From positions 1-64,000 of the forward strand of contig NZ_JADNRK010000001.1 in assembly GCF_015594845.1 (NCBI RefSeq): a DNA stretch of 64,000 bases. The letters are read 5' to 3'. The translations under genes were made by a program, and so were the position numbers. The stretch comes from Alkalibacter mobilis. Lineage in GTDB: Bacteria; Bacillota; Clostridia; Eubacteriales; Alkalibacteraceae. Of this stretch, positions 44,466-53,462 are shown in pieces; the stretch's first letter is position 1; every line of letters starts with the position of its first letter. The notes below the pieces were generated by a model that was given only the letters and a program-made list of their open reading frames with translations, made no database searches and was not told where the DNA came from.

Positions 44466-45560
44466 TTATACGTTGAATCTAAAGAGAATAACATCCCCAT
44501 CTTTGACAACGTACTCCTTGCCTTCGGATCTGGTCCAACCCATCTCCTTGGCTTTTACATCCGACCCTGCTTCCATAAGTTTTTCAAATGCCGTAACTTC
44601 CGCTCTTATAAAGCCTCTTTCAAAATCCGTATGGATTTTACCTGCAGCTCCGGGCGCCTTGGTGCCTTCGGTTATCGTCCAGGCTCTTACTTCCTTTGGT
44701 CCGGCAGTCAAATATGTTATCAAACCCAGCAATTTATAGCCTGCTTTGATGATTTTGTCCAAACCTGACTCCTTTAGTCCCATTTCTTCAAGATACTCAT
44801 CCTTTTCTTCAGGTGGCAGTTGAGATATTTCCTCTTCTATCTTGGCACATACCTTTATGACCTCCGAGCCTTCTTCAGCTGCATATTCCTTTAGCTCTTT
44901 GACCATTTCGTTGTCTTCTGCTTCAGTGATGTCGTCTTCGGAAACATTTGCAACGTATAAAATGGGTTTGGATGTCAAAAGTTGAAAGGACTTTACCAGT
45001 TCCCACTGATCTTCTTCAAAATATTTGGGTCTCACCATTTTGTTGTCTTCAAGCAATTCCTTTATCTTGTTAAGAACATCAATCTCCATAAGTTGATCTT
45101 TTGTACCTGATTTTAAAAGTTTTTTGCTTTTCATCAGTCTCTTTTCGACCACATCCAAGTCGGCAAAAATAAGCTCTATATTTATCGTCTCTATATCTCT
45201 AAGCGGTCCTACACTTCCTTCAACGTGAACCACGTTGTCGTCTTCAAAGCATCTCACCACATGGGCAATTGCATCGACTTCCCTTATATGGGACAAAAAC
45301 TTATTTCCGAGTCCTTCTCCCTTGCTGGCTCCTTTTACAAGTCCAGCGATATCCACGAATTCGATCGCAGTCGGGATAAGCTTTTCCGAATTATACAGCG
45401 TGGCCAGTTTTTCCAGTCTTTCATCAGGTACTGCCACAACTCCCACGTTTGGTTCGATCGTACAAAACGGGTAATTGGCTGACTCTGCTCCAGCTTGAGT
45501 TATTGCATTAAAAAGGGTGCTTTTGCCCACGTTGGGCAGACCCACTATTCCGATTTCCAT
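44466..45560 (-). CDS. ychF: Ribosome-binding ATPase YchF (OLA1)
   Basis: A 364-residue Obg-family P-loop protein preferring ATP. G1 is GLPNVGKST, G3 is DIAGLVKGASKGEGLG (with the family KGASKGEG), and the C-terminal TGS domain ends ...KDGDVILFRFNV, the near-universal tail. Start ATG has AAAGGAGAAACAACAATA. Binds the 70S ribosome and is linked to oxidative stress. The glpP gene starts 17 bases after its stop and has its ribosome-binding site overlapping the ychF end. Confidence 0.98.
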   Translation of the reverse strand: MEIGIVGLPNVGKSTLFNAITQAGAESANYPFCTIEPNVGVVAVPDERLEKLATLYNSEKLIPTAIEFVDIAGLVKGASKGEGLGNKFLSHIREVDAIAHVVRCFEDDNVVHVEGSVGPLRDIETINIELIFADLDVVEKRLMKSKKLLKSGTKDQLMEIDVLNKIKELLEDNKMVRPKYFEEDQWELVKSFQLLTSKPILYVANVSEDDITEAEDNEMVKELKEYAAEEGSEVIKVCAKIEEEISQLPPEEKDEYLEEMGLKESGLDKIIKAGYKLLGLITYLTAGPKEVRAWTITEGTKAPGAAGKIHTDFERGFIRAEVTAFEKLMEAGSDVKAKEMGWTRSEGKEYVVKDGDVILFRFNV

Positions 45561-45626
45561 TATTGTTGTTTCTCCTTTATTAGTTGATTTAAGCTTTTTT
45601 TCTTGACTGTGGAATTATATCACAGT

Positions 45627-46070
45627 TTAGCCTTTTTCAATAATTCTTACTGCTTTTTCTATCAATTCTTCCATTCTTTCACTTTTGCCCGTTAAAAACA
45701 AATATCCTATCACTGCTTCAAATCCCGTGGCCCTCTTGTAAACGACAACTGAAGTATTTTTGGGTACGGTTGCAGTCGCAGCATTTCTCCCGCGTTTAAA
45801 AATAAAGAGTTCATCATCGTGTAATTCCTTCTCCAATTCTCCTACTGCAGCAGATTGGGCTGTGGCCCTTACGTACTTTGTACACAGGCGATGCAGATCC
45901 CCAACTTTCATTCCCGGATGATTCAGCACCACGTACCTTCTTATGTAACTTTCATATATTCCGTCTCCCATAAACGCAAGATTTACCGGTTGAAATGACT
46001 TTCCTTCGATCCTGGATATATTATCAGGATAAAAATCTCTGTTTTTGGCAATCAGTTGATTTTTTTCCAT
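45627..46070 (-). CDS. mrnC: Mini-ribonuclease III
   Basis: A 147-residue catalytic domain of RNase III without the dsRNA-binding domain. The signature [18 protein letters not shown] and the acidic [16 protein letters not shown] segment supply metal ligands. In Bacillus it matures the 23S rRNA ends. Start ATG overlaps the cysS end by 19 bases, giving the same cysS-mrnC order as in Bacillus; the usual rlmB gene does not follow. Confidence 0.95.
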   Translation of the reverse strand: MEKNQLIAKNRDFYPDNISRIEGKSFQPVNLAFMGDGIYESYIRRYVVLNHPGMKVGDLHRLCTKYVRATAQSAAVGELEKELHDDELFIFKRGRNAATATVPKNTSVVVYKRATGFEAVIGYLFLTGKSERMEELIEKAVRIIEKG

Positions 46071-47443
46071 TTTACCCCTTCTCTCGTGTCTTCAAGAATT
46101 ATCCCCTTTTCCTTAAGTTCATCTCTGATTTTGTCGGAAAGTGCAAAATCCTTGTTCTTACGCGCAGCTTGTCTTTGTTCGATCATATTTTCGATTTCTT
46201 CATCCAGCAGTTCACGGTGTTTTTTGACCAAACCCAAAACATCTGTCAGTTCATCGAATATTTCCAAAACTACAGACAAATCACCCCTAGATGAATTCTC
46301 ATCAAGGCTGGAATTGGCATCCCTGGCCAAATCAAATATCACACCCAAGGCTCCTGCAGTATTTATGTCATCATCCATGGCTTCCTTAAATTTCTTTCTA
46401 TACTCCTGTGCTTTTTTCTCCCAGTCTTTTGATACGGGATCCGAGTTTTTGGAATTTTCATTTAGAAATACGAGATTGTTTCTTGCGTTGTACAGTCTTT
46501 CAAGTGCAGCCTTTGATTGTTCCATAAGCTCCCTGCTGAAATTTACGGGACTTCTGTAATGAGCTGACAACATGAACATCCTAACCACTTCCAGATCGAA
46601 ATCCTCGGCGATCTCCCTAACCGTGAAAAAGTTTCCTTTGGATTTGGACATTTTTTCATTGTTGATGTTTATATATCCGTTATGGACCCAGTAGTTGGCA
46701 AATTTCTTGCCACTGGCTCCTTCTGATTGAGCGATCTCATTTTCGTGATGGGGGAATATGAGGTCCTGACCGCCGCCGTGTATATCAATGGTTTCCCCAA
46801 GGTATCTGCACGACATGGCTGAACATTCGATGTGCCATCCCGGTCTTCCTTTTCCCCAGGGACTGTCCCACCAAGGCTCCCCTTCCTTGTATTTTTTCCA
46901 TAAGGCAAAATCAAGCGGATCCTCTTTTTCTTCATTCACCTCTATCCTGGCTCCCGAATCAAGATCTTCCAGAGATTGCTTCGACAACTTTCCATACTCT
47001 TCAAATTTCTTGACTCTATAGTATACATTGCCGTCCACATTATAAGCCAGACCTTTCTCTACAAGGGTTTCTATCATTTCAATGATAGCTTCAACATTGT
47101 CGCTAACCTTGGGATGCACTGTCGCTCTTCTTACTCCAAGACCATCCGCATCCTTGTAGTATTCCTCGATGAACCTTTCTGATACTTCTTTGGAATCTAC
47201 CTGTTCCGCAATAGCTTTGTTAATAATTTTGTCATCCACGTCAGTAAAATTTTGCACGTAATCCACCTGGTATCCGATATATTCCAAATAGCGTCTTAAC
47301 ACATCGAATACAATAAATGGTCTGGCATTTCCTATATGAAAAAAATTGTATACGGTGGGCCCGCATACATACATTTTCACTTTACCCTCTTCTATGGGTA
47401 TGAATTTTTCTTTTGCGTTGGTAAGTGTATTGTACAGTTTCAA
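46052..47443 (-). CDS. cysS: Cysteinyl-tRNA synthetase
   Basis: A 463-residue class I synthetase. HIGH motif is [15 protein letters not shown] motif is KMSKSKGNF, and the zinc ligands include CGPTVYN and [13 protein letters not shown] with [11 protein letters not shown]. Start is TTG (TTGAAACTGTAC) with AGGATG upstream. It overlaps mrnC at its 3' end and lies 15 bases after ispF. No T-box leader is seen, so regulation by uncharged tRNA is not indicated here. Confidence 0.98.
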   Translation of the reverse strand: MKLYNTLTNAKEKFIPIEEGKVKMYVCGPTVYNFFHIGNARPFIVFDVLRRYLEYIGYQVDYVQNFTDVDDKIINKAIAEQVDSKEVSERFIEEYYKDADGLGVRRATVHPKVSDNVEAIIEMIETLVEKGLAYNVDGNVYYRVKKFEEYGKLSKQSLEDLDSGARIEVNEEKEDPLDFALWKKYKEGEPWWDSPWGKGRPGWHIECSAMSCRYLGETIDIHGGGQDLIFPHHENEIAQSEGASGKKFANYWVHNGYININNEKMSKSKGNFFTVREIAEDFDLEVVRMFMLSAHYRSPVNFSRELMEQSKAALERLYNARNNLVFLNENSKNSDPVSKDWEKKAQEYRKKFKEAMDDDINTAGALGVIFDLARDANSSLDENSSRGDLSVVLEIFDELTDVLGLVKKHRELLDEEIENMIEQRQAARKNKDFALSDKIRDELKEKGIILEDTREGVKWKKIN

Positions 47444-47458
47444 AACAACACATCCTTT

Positions 47459-47935
47459 TCACTGTTTTTTCTTGAGCAAGGCTACACTGTACGCTCTGAT
47501 CCCTTCTTGTCTTCCCGTCAGTCCCAACTCTTCTTCGGTAGTGGCTTTAACATTTACATTGTCGTGATCGGTTCTTAAAACATCTGCAATTTTTTTTCTC
47601 ATTTCGGGAATATATGGAGCCAGTTTAGGTTTCTGTGCAACTATGGTGGAATCTATGTTTCCAATTTCAAATCCTTTTTCCTTCATTAATTCATACACCT
47701 TGCTCAGCAAGATCAAACTGTCGATCCCGGCAAACGAGTCGTCAGTGTCAGGAAACAGACCTCCAATGTCACCAAATCCCAAGGCTCCCAATATCGAATC
47801 CATTACAGCGTGAACCAGAACATCCGCATCTGAATGCCCCAACAAACCTTTTTCGTGAGGTATGTTCACCCCTCCAAGTATCAACTTTCTGCCCTTTATC
47901 AATCGGTGTACATCGTAACCGTGTCCTATTCGCAT
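47459..47935 (-). CDS. ispF: 2-C-methyl-D-erythritol 2,4-cyclodiphosphate synthase
   Basis: A 158-residue enzyme of the MEP isoprenoid pathway. The metal ligands are in GYDVHRL (Asp, His) and the core motif [17 protein letters not shown]; the C-terminus [19 protein letters not shown] is standard. The ATG at 47935 is preferred (GGAGA six bases upstream), since a TTG four codons earlier overlaps that site. It precedes cysS, as in the ispDF-cysS-mrnC order of Bacillus, but ispD is about 36 kb away. Confidence 0.97.
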   Translation of the reverse strand: MRIGHGYDVHRLIKGRKLILGGVNIPHEKGLLGHSDADVLVHAVMDSILGALGFGDIGGLFPDTDDSFAGIDSLILLSKVYELMKEKGFEIGNIDSTIVAQKPKLAPYIPEMRKKIADVLRTDHDNVNVKATTEEELGLTGRQEGIRAYSVALLKKKQ

Positions 47936-47953
47936 TATTTTCTCCAATCCCGG

Positions 47954-48262
47954 CTATTTATTCTCGTGAAATTCTTTATAAACCCTGAATGGTTTCGTCA
48001 CTACCCTGAAAGGCAGACTGACCAAAAAACCTGTCAGATCTTTTTCCATCTCTTTTGTCATTCTTACAGGTTTGCTTAGTACCCTGACTACAAATTCTTC
48101 TTTAAAATGCTTGCGCACATAATCATGATCGATTTTTATCTCTACACCACAGTTATTGCATGTGACACTGTGGATATGATTGTTTTTATACTCGATAGTG
48201 TGGCTTGTTTCATTGTCACAGTGTATGCAAAACAGATATGCGTCCATTTTAGAGTTAGACAT
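47954..48262 (-). CDS. Small zinc-ribbon protein of the 'bh' type
   Basis: A 102-residue protein with two cysteine pairs (CIHC and CNNC, about residues 12-15 and 35-38) that form a likely zinc ribbon, and a basic C-terminal region. It resembles the short 'bh' proteins of Firmicutes, whose function is unknown. Start ATG has AAGGGGCGG. It lies 19 bases upstream of ispF and 15 bases after the HAD phosphatase, so it is inside the same operon. Confidence 0.55.
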   Translation of the reverse strand: MSNSKMDAYLFCIHCDNETSHTIEYKNNHIHSVTCNNCGVEIKIDHDYVRKHFKEEFVVRVLSKPVRMTKEMEKDLTGFLVSLPFRVVTKPFRVYKEFHENK

Positions 48263-48277
48263 TTTAACCGCCCCTTG

Positions 48278-49093
48278 TCAGATTAGTTTTAATTTTTTAA
48301 GAACTTTTGCTACTCCTGCATTATCATTGGTATCCGCCGTCATCATCGTCGCCCTTTTTATATCTTCCCTGGCATTTCCCATGGAAATCGACAAACCGCA
48401 CATTTCAAACATGCTCAGATCATTTCCTCCGTCGCCGATGGTAATTATTTCATCCGTATTTATGCTGTAATGACCGGCCACCCGATTTACGCTGTTGCCT
48501 TTGCTTGCTTCTTTGTTCATAATTTCTACGTACATTGGTTCGGGTCGGATTATATTGAGCTGATCGTGATCCAGTTCGTCCCAGATTATATCTACCCCAT
48601 GGTGTGGGTCTTTGTATATGTCCATCTTAATGACATTTTCACCCAAAAGATCAGCAGCAATTTCCTCCATATCGTGAAAAAGACTTTTTGAAAGGACTTC
48701 GCTGTTCTTCACCATTGGATTGTCAAAATAGTACGTGTCGTAAAACTCCAAAGTCCTGTAATAATAAGTGTGGTCTTCTGTAATTATATTGAAACCCAAA
48801 CCCAAATCCTGGCATCTTTTTGCGTATTTAAAAATTTTGTTTTTCTCTATATAAAGATTTTCATGAATTTCTCCGTATGCCATTGATGCACCGTTGGCTC
48901 CCACGAAATCCGGTTCAAATCCGATCGCTTTGGCATATGATACAGCCGACTCCATGACCCTGCCTGTGGAAAAAACCACTTTGATCCCGTTTTCCTGCAG
49001 TTTAAACAAAGCTTCCCTGTTTTCTTCGGGTATTACCTTTTGACTGTTGAGCAGAGTACCATCAAGATCCACTGCGAACATCTTGTATTTCAT
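48278..49093 (-). CDS. Cof-type HAD-IIB phosphatase
   Basis: A 271-residue sugar-phosphate phosphatase of the Cof family. Motif I is DLDGTLLNS, motif II is STGRV, Lys is in NEASKGNSVNR-type (KEASKGN), and motif III is GDGGNDLSMF. The large type-IIB cap lies between. Substrates in this family are broad (sugar phosphates, FMN, and others). It begins the operon with the zinc-ribbon gene, ispF and cysS. ATG has GAAGGGAAG upstream. Confidence 0.93.
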   Translation of the reverse strand: MKYKMFAVDLDGTLLNSQKVIPEENREALFKLQENGIKVVFSTGRVMESAVSYAKAIGFEPDFVGANGASMAYGEIHENLYIEKNKIFKYAKRCQDLGLGFNIITEDHTYYYRTLEFYDTYYFDNPMVKNSEVLSKSLFHDMEEIAADLLGENVIKMDIYKDPHHGVDIIWDELDHDQLNIIRPEPMYVEIMNKEASKGNSVNRVAGHYSINTDEIITIGDGGNDLSMFEMCGLSISMGNAREDIKRATMMTADTNDNAGVAKVLKKLKLI

Positions 49094-49183
49094 ACATTAA
49101 CTTCCCTTCTTTAAAACTCAACTTACATTATTTTATATCTTATTTGCCCTTTTATCAACCTTTTCATAGTGTCTCACCTATAA

Positions 49184-49216
49184 CAGGAAAGCCGCGGAAT
49201 CAACCCGCGGCCTTTA
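49184..49216 (-). terminator. Hairpin after the dehydrogenase operon
   Basis: AAAGCCGCGG and CCGCGGCCTT form a GC-rich stem after the E3 stop. The T tract on the minus strand is short. Confidence 0.65.
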
Positions 49217-49221
49217 TTATA

Positions 49222-50961
49222 CTATTTTTTTGGTAAATGTATGCACTCACCGTGAACATCGTGAGCCGCTTCCATTACTGCTTCCGAAATGGTCGGATGA
49301 GCATGAATTATGTCTCCCAACTCTTCTATGGTGCCTTCCAATTTCATGACCGCCGTAGCTTCCGCCACTAACTCCGTAGCATTGGGGCCAACTATGTGGA
49401 CGCCAAGGATCTCGCCGTATTTCTTGTCTGTAATTATCTTGACGAAACCTTCAGTCTCTCCCATGGCTATGGCTTTACCGCTGACATTCATTGGGAACTT
49501 GCCAATTTTTATATCGTATTTTTTCCTGGCTTCCTCTTCGCTTAAACCAACAGACCCAATTTCGGGTATGGTGTATATGCAGCTCGGAACATATCTGTAA
49601 TCCATTTTCTTCTTTTGTCCCATTGCGTTTTCAGCCGCTTTCATTCCTTGAGCTGATGCCAGGTGAGCCAATTGGATCTTGCCTGTAATATCTCCAACTG
49701 CGAAGATATTTTCTTTTGAAGTCCTTAGATAGTCATCCACCTGGATCACTCTATCTTTCTTTATATCTATTTCTTCAAGTCCTGCCATGTTTGCTTTTCT
49801 ACCAATTGCGACCAGAACTTTTTCGGCTTCTATTTCAGTGTCATTCGCTCCGCTGACAGTTACCTTGAATCTGTCTCCCGCAGCCTCAACTTTTTCAACT
49901 TTAGACTCAGTCATTACTTCAACACCTGATTTTTTCAGTTGTTTCTTAAGTTCAGCGGACAAGTCTTCATCCATGTTCGGTATCAATTTTGGCATCATTT
50001 CAACTACCGTCACCTTGGTTCCAAATGAGTTGTAGATGGTAGCAAACTCACATCCAATAACTCCTCCGCCTATTATGACAAGCTCTTCAGGTATTTCAGT
50101 CAAATCCAATATTTCAGTGCTGGTCATTATACCCGGCAGATCCAATCCCGGAATTGGCGGTATCATTGGAACCGAACCTGTTGCAATGATCAATTTATCA
50201 AACGAAATTTTCTTGCCTGCATCTTTTCCATCCGTCACTTCAAGGGTGTTGTCATTTTTTACAGTTCCCAAACCGTCAAAAATGGCAACCTTATTTGATT
50301 TAAGAAGGCTTCCGATCCCTCCTGTCAAAGTCTTGACTACCTTGTCCTTGTTTTGCTTTACTTTAGCCATGTCGATTTCAGGCTTTGCAACAATAATGCC
50401 TCTGCTGGCAGCATGATCGATTTGATGAAGGATTTCTGCATTTTTAACTAGCGTTTTTGTTGGTATGCATCCTACGTTCAAACAAGTTCCACCAAAATAT
50501 TGTTTTTCTACGATGGCAGTCTTTGCTCCTAACTGAGCAGCTCTTATTGCAGCTACATAACCGCCGGGTCCTGCACCCAAAACAACTACATCGTAGGCAT
50601 CTTCAGATTTTGGTTGGCTTGCCGCTTCCTTCTTCTCTTCTTTCGGCGCTTCTGCTACAGCTCTTTCTTGTGGCTTGTCTTGAGATTCGGCTTGTACAGG
50701 AGCTGCATCAGGAACATTCTCCCCTTCTTCGCCCATATATCCTATGATTGTCAAAACCGGAAGCACATCGCCTTCATCAGCCAAAATTTTCAGGATGGTT
50801 CCTGAAGTTTCAGCCTCGACTTCCATGTTTACCTTGTCTGTTAGTATTTCAAGAATGGGGTCTCCCGTCTCGACCTTGTCGCCTTCTTTGACGAGCCATT
50901 TTATTACTGTTCCTTCGACCATGTCCATGCCCGCTTTGGGCATAATGATTTCAGTTGCCAT
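49222..50961 (-). CDS. lpdA: Dihydrolipoyl dehydrogenase (E3) with N-terminal lipoyl domain
   Basis: A 579-residue E3. Residues 1-80 are a lipoyl domain with the modified Lys in LTDKVNMEVE; an Ala/Gln/Glu-rich linker follows; then a full disulfide oxidoreductase with FAD motif LGAGPGGYVAA, redox CysPair in GGTCLNVGCIPTK, and the C-terminal HAHPTISEAVMEA with the active-site His. Lipoyl-bearing E3 enzymes are typical of acetoin and some pyruvate complexes. The ATG at 50961 has AAAGGAGTCGATACA. The lipoyl part and its ribosome-binding site are nearly identical to those of E2. Confidence 0.96.
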   Translation of the reverse strand: MATEIIMPKAGMDMVEGTVIKWLVKEGDKVETGDPILEILTDKVNMEVEAETSGTILKILADEGDVLPVLTIIGYMGEEGENVPDAAPVQAESQDKPQERAVAEAPKEEKKEAASQPKSEDAYDVVVLGAGPGGYVAAIRAAQLGAKTAIVEKQYFGGTCLNVGCIPTKTLVKNAEILHQIDHAASRGIIVAKPEIDMAKVKQNKDKVVKTLTGGIGSLLKSNKVAIFDGLGTVKNDNTLEVTDGKDAGKKISFDKLIIATGSVPMIPPIPGLDLPGIMTSTEILDLTEIPEELVIIGGGVIGCEFATIYNSFGTKVTVVEMMPKLIPNMDEDLSAELKKQLKKSGVEVMTESKVEKVEAAGDRFKVTVSGANDTEIEAEKVLVAIGRKANMAGLEEIDIKKDRVIQVDDYLRTSKENIFAVGDITGKIQLAHLASAQGMKAAENAMGQKKKMDYRYVPSCIYTIPEIGSVGLSEEEARKKYDIKIGKFPMNVSGKAIAMGETEGFVKIITDKKYGEILGVHIVGPNATELVAEATAVMKLEGTIEELGDIIHAHPTISEAVMEAAHDVHGECIHLPKK

Positions 50962-50984
50962 TGTATCGACTCCTTTCAATTTCA
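50702..50984 (-). repeat. Duplicated lipoyl-domain segment, copy 1 (in E3)
   Basis: About 283 bases covering the start region and lipoyl domain of E3 match 52095-52377 at an offset of exactly 1393 with only scattered differences. The first 87 or so encoded residues differ at two positions (Ile/Val and Asn/Ser). The similarity includes non-coding sequence up to and past the ribosome-binding site. Confidence 0.95.
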
Positions 50985-50995
50985 TCTTCCGCCAT

Positions 50996-52354
50996 TTACA
51001 GCAGCATCAATGTAGGTTCTTCCAGCAAATCTTTCAAATATTGAAGGAACTTGGCTCCTTCAACACCATCCATGACCCTGTGATCCATTGTAAGTGTCAT
51101 GTTCATTACAGATCTGACTTTCGGTTCTCCATCAACTACTCTCATTCTTTCCAGAATTGTTCCAACACTTAGTATGGCACTATTAGGTTGGTTTATTATG
51201 GATGTGAACGAAACTGTATCGAACATCCCCAGATTGCTGATTGTGAAAGTACTTCCCTGCAGCTCAGCAGGAGTTATTTTCCCTTTGGTGGTTCTAGTCA
51301 CCACATCTGTTCTGCTTGCCACAATATCGGTCAATGTCATCTTGTCAGTGCCATTAATTACCGGCACCATCAACCCACTGTCCAGTCCAACTGCCAACCC
51401 TATGTTAACGCTGTCGTTCATCAAGATGCCTTCGTCGGTCATGGTTGCATTTACCAAAGGATATTTTTGCAATGATTTTGTGACCGCCATTATCATAAGA
51501 TCCGTATAAGTTATTTTCAACTCTTTTTCTTTTAGGATTCTGTCTTTCAACGAGCTTCTCAATTCTATTGATGCAGTCATGTCCGCTTCGATGGTCAGTG
51601 AAACTGTGGCTGCCTTTTGTTGACTTTCGATCATTCTCTCGGCAATAATTTTTCTTATACCAACAAGCGGGATAAGTTTTTTACCAGATACTTTTTCAGT
51701 TGCAGCAGTTTTTTCAGATTTTCCAACCGTTTCAACCGGTGAAGTTTTACTTAGTACATCGTCTTTGGTGATCTTGCCCTGATAACCTGTACCCGACACT
51801 TTTTCCAGATCGATGTTTTCCACGTCTGCAATTTTTGCTGCCAAAGGCGTTGCTTTAACAGATTTGTAAGCTTCCACATCTGCCACATGAACTCTTCCTT
51901 TAGGGCCGCTTCCCTTTACTGCTTTCAAGTCTATGTTTTTCTCCCTTGCAAGAAATCTGGCGGCTGGTGTTGCTCTGACTTTACCGCCTTCGGAAACATA
52001 AGTCTCTGGCTCGGGCTTTTCTGTTTTTAATTCTTTAGTTTCAACGGGTTCATCTTGAACTTCGTCCTCTTTTTTAGATCCAGTTTGTGCCGGGGCTGCA
52101 TCAGGCACGCTTTCCCCTTCTTCGCCCATATATCCTATGACTGTCAAAACCGGCAGCACATCACCTTCGTCAGCTAAAATTTTCAGGATAGTTCCTGAAG
52201 TTTCGGCCTCGACTTCCATGTTTACCTTGTCTGTTAGTATTTCAAGAATGGGGTCTCCGGTCTCGACCTTGTCGCCTTCTTTGACGAGCCATTTTATTAC
52301 TGTTCCTTCAACCATGTCCATGCCCGCTTTGGGCATAATGATTTCAGTTGCCAT
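50996..52354 (-). CDS. Dihydrolipoamide acyltransferase (E2) with two subunit-binding domains
   Basis: A 452-residue E2. It has one lipoyl domain (1-80, Lys in LTDKVNM), then two peripheral subunit-binding domains in tandem: RATPAARFLAREKNIDLKAV and KATPLAAKIADVENIDLEKV (shown in part), each ending in GxxGKI/RV..DV. The C-terminal catalytic domain has TITNLG-type TISNLGMFD and the active-site His in LTMDHRVMDGVEGA. Most E2s have only one binding domain. The ATG at 52354 has GGAG upstream. Third enzyme gene of the operon; probable substrate of the complex is acetoin or pyruvate. Confidence 0.94.
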   Translation of the reverse strand: MATEIIMPKAGMDMVEGTVIKWLVKEGDKVETGDPILEILTDKVNMEVEAETSGTILKILADEGDVLPVLTVIGYMGEEGESVPDAAPAQTGSKKEDEVQDEPVETKELKTEKPEPETYVSEGGKVRATPAARFLAREKNIDLKAVKGSGPKGRVHVADVEAYKSVKATPLAAKIADVENIDLEKVSGTGYQGKITKDDVLSKTSPVETVGKSEKTAATEKVSGKKLIPLVGIRKIIAERMIESQQKAATVSLTIEADMTASIELRSSLKDRILKEKELKITYTDLMIMAVTKSLQKYPLVNATMTDEGILMNDSVNIGLAVGLDSGLMVPVINGTDKMTLTDIVASRTDVVTRTTKGKITPAELQGSTFTISNLGMFDTVSFTSIINQPNSAILSVGTILERMRVVDGEPKVRSVMNMTLTMDHRVMDGVEGAKFLQYLKDLLEEPTLMLL

Positions 52355-52377
52355 TGTATCGACTCCTTTCGATTTCA
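52095..52377 (-). repeat. Duplicated lipoyl-domain segment, copy 2 (in E2)
   Basis: Partner of 50702-50984. The matching region begins in the linker after the lipoyl domain and ends beyond the ribosome-binding site, so the event copied the gene start as a unit. Confidence 0.95.
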
Positions 52378-52401
52378 CTGTACTGCGTTAATTTTTATCG
52401 G

Positions 52402-52422
52402 ATGCTTCGACTAGCCCAGCAT
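52402..52422. repeat. REP-like palindrome fragment
   Basis: ATGCT and AGCAT flank TCGACTAGCCC, in the intergenic stretch between E1 beta and E2. The wording resembles the intergenic 'cttcgactnnnctcagcatgac' repeats seen in many bacterial genomes. Only one copy is in the window. Confidence 0.3.
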
Positions 52423-52449
52423 GACGATTTCTATAAAATCAATGTTTTC

Positions 52450-53442
52450 TTATTTTCTGTTCATTATCTTGTAGATGGCATCCTTGATCATTTCCACACT
52501 TGGAACTACCGCTTCTTCAAGATTTCTGTTATATGGGATAGGAGTGTCAAGTCCGGCTACTCTCACGACAGGAGCGTCAAGGAAATCAAAAGCTTCGCTT
52601 TCAGAAATCATTGCTGCGATCTCGCCCCCAAGTCCGCCTGTTTTGGCTGCTTCGTGAACTACCATTGCACGTCCGGTTTTCTTGACAGATTCTACAATGG
52701 TTTCAGTATCCATTGGATACAGGGTTCTAGGATCGATAACTTCAACGCTTATTCCATCTTTTTCAACAGCTTCAACTGCTTCCATTACTCTGTATAAAAT
52801 CGTCCCATATGTAACTATGGTAAGATCAGTACCTTCTTTTCTTACATATGATTGTCCAAGGGGCAATATGTATTCATCGTCTACCGGAACTTCACCTTTC
52901 ATCTTGTAAAGGATCTTGTGTTCGAAGAAACACACGGGATTATCATCCCTGATAGCCGCTTTTAAAAGTCCCTTTGCTTCTGCAGGTGAAGATGCTGAAA
53001 CAACCTTCAAACCTGGAACGTGACACAGCCAAGCCTCAAGGCTTTGGGTGTGTTGAGCCGCTGCACCTGTACCAGAGCCGGTGGGAAGTCTTAGAGTCAT
53101 CGGTACTTTTGCCTTGCCTCCAAACATGTATCTCATTTTTGCCGCCTGGTTTACCAGGTTATCCATGGCTATCGTAATAAAATCACTGAACATCATTTCA
53201 GCTATAGGCCTTAACCCAGTAGCCGCAGCGCCTGCAGCCGCTCCAGTTATGACCGCTTCGGATATTGGAGTATCTCTTACTCTCTCTTCTCCGAACTCGT
53301 CCAACATTCCAACGGATACCCCAAAAGCCCCGCCGTACAAACCGATGTCTTCACCGATGAATATTACATTTTTATCTTTTCTCATTTCCTCGCTCATTGC
53401 AAGGTTAATGGCCTCTTTATAAGTCATTTCTTTCATTTCCAT
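52450..53442 (-). CDS. 2-oxo acid/acetoin dehydrogenase E1 component, beta subunit
   Basis: A 330-residue TPP-dependent E1 beta subunit (transketolase-like C-terminal half). Conserved parts include GEDIGLYGGAFGVS, DTPISEAVITGAAAGAA, LRLPTGSGTGAAAQHTQSLEAW, and the end PVVRVAGLDTPIPYN. The length and sequence fit AcoB/PdhB-type proteins. It forms an alpha2beta2 heterotetramer with the next gene upstream, 20 bases away. ATG has GGAGG. Reaction: oxidative cleavage or decarboxylation with transfer to the E2 lipoyl group. Confidence 0.94.
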   Translation of the reverse strand: MEMKEMTYKEAINLAMSEEMRKDKNVIFIGEDIGLYGGAFGVSVGMLDEFGEERVRDTPISEAVITGAAAGAAATGLRPIAEMMFSDFITIAMDNLVNQAAKMRYMFGGKAKVPMTLRLPTGSGTGAAAQHTQSLEAWLCHVPGLKVVSASSPAEAKGLLKAAIRDDNPVCFFEHKILYKMKGEVPVDDEYILPLGQSYVRKEGTDLTIVTYGTILYRVMEAVEAVEKDGISVEVIDPRTLYPMDTETIVESVKKTGRAMVVHEAAKTGGLGGEIAAMISESEAFDFLDAPVVRVAGLDTPIPYNRNLEEAVVPSVEMIKDAIYKIMNRK

Positions 53443-53462
53443 GTTTTCATCCTCCTCGATTA

